From positions 14,582,952 to 14,646,951 of the forward strand of contig CM019065.1 of the NCBI GenBank assembly GCA_009667805.1: a stretch of DNA of 64,000 nt, in the 5' to 3' direction. Source of the stretch: Leptobrachium leishanense (Eukaryota > Chordata > Amphibia > Anura > Megophryidae). The notes under the pieces are model-generated. The model had not been told where the DNA came from, searched no databases, and worked only from the letters and a program-made list of their open reading frames with translations. Of this stretch, positions 58,951-64,000 are shown one piece after another. Position numbers and translations under genes: made by a program. Each line of letters begins with the position of its first letter. Position 1 is the first letter of the stretch.

Positions 58951-60124
58951 TCTAATCTTTTGCTTTTTATTTTGTAGTTATATAATTCCTTGCTCATTAA
59001 TTTTAATCACAGTAATTTCCAAAATTCAATATATATATTGGTATCAATCTTGCAACATTTCTTTAGGAATAAATCCTTATATCCACTTCTTCATATTTCT
59101 ATCTGCAGAATAGAATTACTTAGAATTTGGATTTTAACCTTATCCGAGAAGTCTCAGTCTACGTTGCAAAAATCTCTACAAATATATTTTTACATTAATT
59201 CCTTATTTCATACATTACCTGTCCAATTTGGATGTTGATGAGTCTGCCTTGGAATTTTCTATGTGATGCTTTGTTTTGGAATATGTGAAAATTATCGATA
59301 TTAGATAATCCATGCATGTGAGTTAGAGATTTGGTGAGAATATTAATTGCCTCATGGCTTTGGGATCTGAGTGCATGGTGATGTGAGTCTGATGTGAGTC
59401 TCTGTCTGTTGAAATCTCTGACTGACTTACAAAAGAACCTTTGCCGCCTATTATACCCAATTTGACGTCATGGTTAATTATTTTTACTATCCTCTAGAGG
59501 GCAGTATTGCACTTCTTATATTAATTCCATTAATTCCATTATTTCTTTTTAATATCTTATCTTGGGTCAAAAGATCAGACTAACTTAACAAAGAACCTTG
59601 TCTTCTGTCTCTAGACACAGTGTCTGTCATCTGATTTATATTCTCACTCCCTTTTGGTTGCTTAGATCAGCTAAATTCTTTCCTGGTTAACTCACAGAAT
59701 CTATTCTTTAGTAATTTTTATTATTTACCAATTATATACTTTCTACAATATTTTGGAGTATATATTTCATACTGTAATTATAATAAAATATACCTTGATT
59801 ATAAACATATATTTTGTGAATATAATTCTATGTTACAGAATATTTAACTCTTATTCCTATACTCAAAAGAAACAAAATCTCTTTTGTTTTAAAAACTTAG
59901 AATAGACCAATAAATTTACTTATGACATGTCTTAACATTATCTCACATTCATTCATTCTAGGTTCCTTCATGTCTGGGACTTCTTAACCCAGGAATAAAC
60001 TTTGTAAAAAAAATCTTGTTCATTTCTAAACCTAGAGAATATTTTGAAAGAAAAACTGTCTTTAAAACAAAATGGCTACAAGCATCCATTTTAAATTCTC
60101 CTTTTCTGTGTAATATACCCGACA
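58951..60124. other. AT-rich unassigned sequence inside Tc1 copy 3
   Basis: No coding signature. CTCTAGAGGGCAGT (59494) also appears as CTAGAGGGCAGT at 3695, inside the other nested insertion. It may be part of an unrecognised retroelement. Confidence 0.4.
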
Positions 60125-60192
60125 CAGCAATAAAGCATAATAAGCACCAATTAGGCAGCTTTAAAATGACTGTGATACTCAGCTCCTTCTAG

Positions 60193-61239
<1,047 letters not shown>

Positions 61240-61457
61240 GATTGAATGTCACTTGGGGGTTGAATAAAACTGATAATGATGTGAGCACAGAAAAGACAGT
61301 TGTGGTTATTTCATTATAAATCTTATGTTATATTTGTCTGACCTACACGTGCCTCTTTGATTTAATTGTAAGCAAGATGACTGAATGATCAAAACCAATG
61401 TCAAACTGGCCAAAACACTCAATTTCAGTGGGGGTTGAATCATTTTGAACACAACTG

Positions 61458-61565
61458 TATATTCAGGGTGTGCTAGCGGCGGAAGTACCAGGGTCGCAGC
61501 GACCGGGCCCTGGCATTCTGCCACTGGAGGGGGGCCCCAGCAGCTCGCAGATTCCGGCAAGCTGG
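61458..61565. repeat. Remnant 41-bp unit and palindromic GC segment
   Basis: TATTCAGGGTGTG continues the interrupted 41-bp array. Then GCTAGCGGCGGAAGTACCAG, GGTCGCAGCGACC (palindrome) and GGGCCCTGG lead into array C. The start GCTAGCGG..GGAAG recalls GCTAGTTGGAAAG at the left edge of the 3678 insertion. Confidence 0.6.
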
Positions 61566-62082
61566 GGCAAATACATCCATGTGAGCTGGGGCAATATATC
61601 CATGTGAGCTGGGGGCAAATATATCCATGTGATGAACTGGGGGCAATATATCCATGTGAGCTGGGGGCAAATATATCCATGTGATGAGCTGGGGGCAATA
61701 TATCCATGTGTGAGCTGGGGCAATATATCCATGTGTGAGCTGGGGCAATATATCCATGTGAGCTGGGGGCAATATATCCATGTGAGCTGGGGGCAATATA
61801 TATATCCATGTGTGAGCAGGGGACAATATATCCATGTGAGCTGGGGCAATATATCCATGTGTGAGCTGGGCCAATATATCCATGTGTAAGCTGGGGCAAT
61901 ATATCCATGTGTGAGCTGGGGGCAATATATCCATGTGTGAGCTGGGGCAATATATTCATGTGAGCTGGGGGCAATATATCCATGTGAGCTGGGGGCAATA
62001 TATATATCCATGTGTGAGCAGGGGACAATATATCCATGGGAGCTGGGGCAATATATCCATGTGTGAGCTGGGGGCAATATAT

Positions 62083-62130
62083 AGAAACATAGAAAAATGT
62101 CGGCAGATAAGAACCTTTCGGCCCATCTGG
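62083..62130. repeat. Foreign repeat fragment trapped in array C (first copy)
   Basis: AGAAACATAGAAAAATGTCG, GCAGATAAGAACC and TTCGGCCCATCTGG interrupt the minisatellite. The phrase is a dispersed repeat I associate with amphibian genomes. A second copy at 62623-62670 differs by a C/A and G/A change (TTCAGTCCATCTGG). Confidence 0.85.
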
Positions 62131-62622
62131 GGGCAATATATATATCCATGTGTGAGCAGGGGACAATATATCCATGTGAGCTGGGGCAATATATCCATGT
62201 GTGAGCTGGGGCAATATATCCATGTGTAACCTGGGGGCAATATATCCATGTGTGAGCTGGGGGCAATATATCCATGTGTGGGCTGGGGCAATATATTCAT
62301 GTGAGCTGGGGGCAATATATCCATGTGAGCTGGGGGCAATATATATATCCATGTGTGAGCAGGGGACAATATATCCATGTGAGCTGGGGCAATATATCCA
62401 TGTGTGAGCTGGGGCAATATATCTATGTGTGAGCTGTGGGCAATTTATCCATGTGAGCTGGGGGCAATATATCCATGTGTGAGCTGGGGCAATATATTCA
62501 TGTGAGCTGGGGCAATATATCCATGTGAGCTGGGGGCAATATATATATCCATGTGTGAGCAGGGGACAATATATCCATGTGAGCTGGGGCAATATATCCA
62601 TGTGTGAGCTGGGGCAATATAT

Positions 62623-62670
62623 AGAAACATAGAAAAATGTCGGCAGATAAGAACCTTTCAGTCCATCTGG
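62623..62670. repeat. Foreign repeat fragment in array C (second copy)
   Basis: Same insert as at 62083, 540 bp further on, with the same flanking unit variants. It was therefore copied together with the array rather than inserted twice. Confidence 0.85.
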
Positions 62671-64000
62671 GGCAATATATATATCCATGTGTGAGCAGGG
62701 GACTATATATCCATGTGAGCTGGGGCAATATATCCATGTGTGAGCTGGGGCAATATATCCATGTGTAAGCTGGGGGCAATATATCCATGTGAGTTGGGGG
62801 CAATATATCCATGTGTGAGCTGGGGCAATATATTCATGTGAGCGGGGGGCAATATATCCATGTGAGCTGGGGGCAATATATATATCCATGTGTGAGCAGG
62901 GGACAATATATCCATGTGAGCTGGGGCAATATATCCATGTGTGAGCTGGGGCAATATATCCATGTGTGAGCTGGGGGCAATATATCCATGTGAGCGGGGG
63001 GCAATATATATCCATGTGTGAGCCTGGGTCAATATATCCATGTGTGAGCTGGGGGCAATATATCCATGTGAGCTGGAGGCAATATATATATCCATGTTAG
63101 CTGGTGCAATATATATCCATGTGTGAGCTGGGGGCAATATATCCATGTGTGAGATTGGGGCAATATATCCATGTGTGAGCTGGGGCAATATATCCATGTG
63201 TGAGCTGGGGGCAATATATCCATGTGAACTGGGGGCAATATATCCATGTGTGAGCTTGGGGCAATATATATCCATGTGAGCTGGGACAAATAATATATAT
63301 ATCCATTTGAGCTGGGGCAATATATTTCCATGTGAGCTGGTGGCAATATATATATCCATGTGAGCTGGGGAAATATATATATCCATGTGAGCTGGGGCAA
63401 TATATTCATGTGAGCGGGGAGCAATATATCCATGTGAGCTGGGGGCAATATATATATCCATGTGTGAGCAGGGGACAATATATCCATGTGAGCTGGGGCA
63501 ATATATCCATGTGTGAGCTGGGGCAATATATCCATGTGTGAGCTGGGGGCAATATATCCATGTGAGCGGGGGGCAATATATATCCATGTGTGAGCCTGGG
63601 TCAATATATCCATGTGTGAGCTGGGGGCAATTTATCCATGTGAGCTGGAGGCAATATATATCCATGTTAGCTGGTGCAATATATATCCATGTGTGAGCTG
63701 GGGGCAATATATCCATGTGTGAGATTGGGGCAATATATCCATGTGTTAGCTGGGGCAATATATCCATGTGTGAGCTGGGGCAATATATCCATGTGAACTG
63801 GGGGCAATATATCCATGTGTGAGCTTGGGGCAATATATATCCATGTGAGCTGGGACAAATAATATATATATCCATGTGAGCTGGGGCAATATATTCATGT
63901 GAGCGGGGAGCAATATATCCATGTGAGCTGGGGCAATATATATATCCATGTGTGAGCAGGGGACAATATATCCATGTGAGCTGGGGCAATATATCCATGT

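Larger units (their letters stand above)
57407..60124. mobile_element. Nested hAT-derived insertion in Tc1 copy 3
   Basis: It begins CAGTGTTCCCCAACCCCCGG, then CCGCGGACCGGTACCGGTCC, a hAT end I recognise from vertebrate Charlie-like elements. It contains two large hairpins, a minisatellite and a hAT transposase C-terminal fragment. After about 58960 it becomes AT-rich without recognisable coding. No matching right terminal repeat was found, and Tc1 sequence is missing, so the right side may have been rearranged. Confidence 0.7.
61566..64000 (-). repeat. CAGCTC minisatellite, array C (runs off the window)
   Basis: More than 100 copies of a 21-27 bp unit: CAATATATCCATGTGAGCTG GGG, with a TGTGAG variant. 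It is the same core as arrays A and B (reverse complement CCCCAGCTCACATGGATAT). Higher-order structure is present: blocks recur at about 540 bp (62083 and 62623) and about 570 bp (63283 and 63853). Confidence 0.95.

Noticed and set aside
61306..63998. Minus-strand frames of up to 569 codons
   Set aside because: Repeat translation of array C, running on into Tc1 terminal sequence; not a protein.

Overview
The window looks like vertebrate nuclear DNA, most likely from an anuran amphibian (inference). It contains one vertebrate-type spliced gene, DD34E Tc1/mariner elements, hAT and piggyBac-type MITEs, L2, L1/Tx1 and DIRS retroelements, and short repeats I associate with frog genomes (a TTTATAAAGCGCC LINE tail and an AGAAACATAGAA repeat). 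There is no prokaryotic-style gene organisation. Most long open frames are tandem repeats read through.

Only one cellular gene could be supported: a complete five-exon FIS1 (mitochondrial fission 1) on the minus strand, 56402 down to 44053. It encodes 151 residues, and every splice site is GT/AG and in phase. Its introns hold most of the right half of the window. They contain three GC-rich minisatellites (35, about 24-29 and 51 bp units), two hAT elements with perfect 8-bp target duplications, a piggyBac-type TTAA element and further MITEs.

Layout. 1-6876: two copies of a 465-bp segment, each leading into a 53-bp minisatellite; between them lies Tc1 copy 1 (2194-5395), itself interrupted at 3678-5286 by a minisatellite and a run of hairpins. 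6877-14636: LTR copy with a MITE, a 412-bp tandem repeat, and an L1/Tx1 3' fragment with a 15-bp target duplication. 14637-17425: small hAT MITE and a 5'-truncated L2-type LINE with an open reverse transcriptase frame. 17426-41915: diffuse repeats (LTRs, a CGAA-rich MITE family, L2 tails, Ty3/gypsy gag remnant, DIRS remnant) and unassigned sequence. 41916-43521: Tc1 copy 2. 43900-56700: FIS1. 56988-64000: 41-bp minisatellite hit by Tc1 copy 3 (57367-61457), which was itself invaded by a hAT element carrying another minisatellite, then a large array running off the end.

The main theme is nested mobile DNA. A minisatellite built on the motif CAGCTCATGGATAT appears at four places, three of them beside or inside long inverted repeats and two of them inside transposons. 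This suggests a mobile element that seeds tandem arrays. That is the observation I would follow up first.
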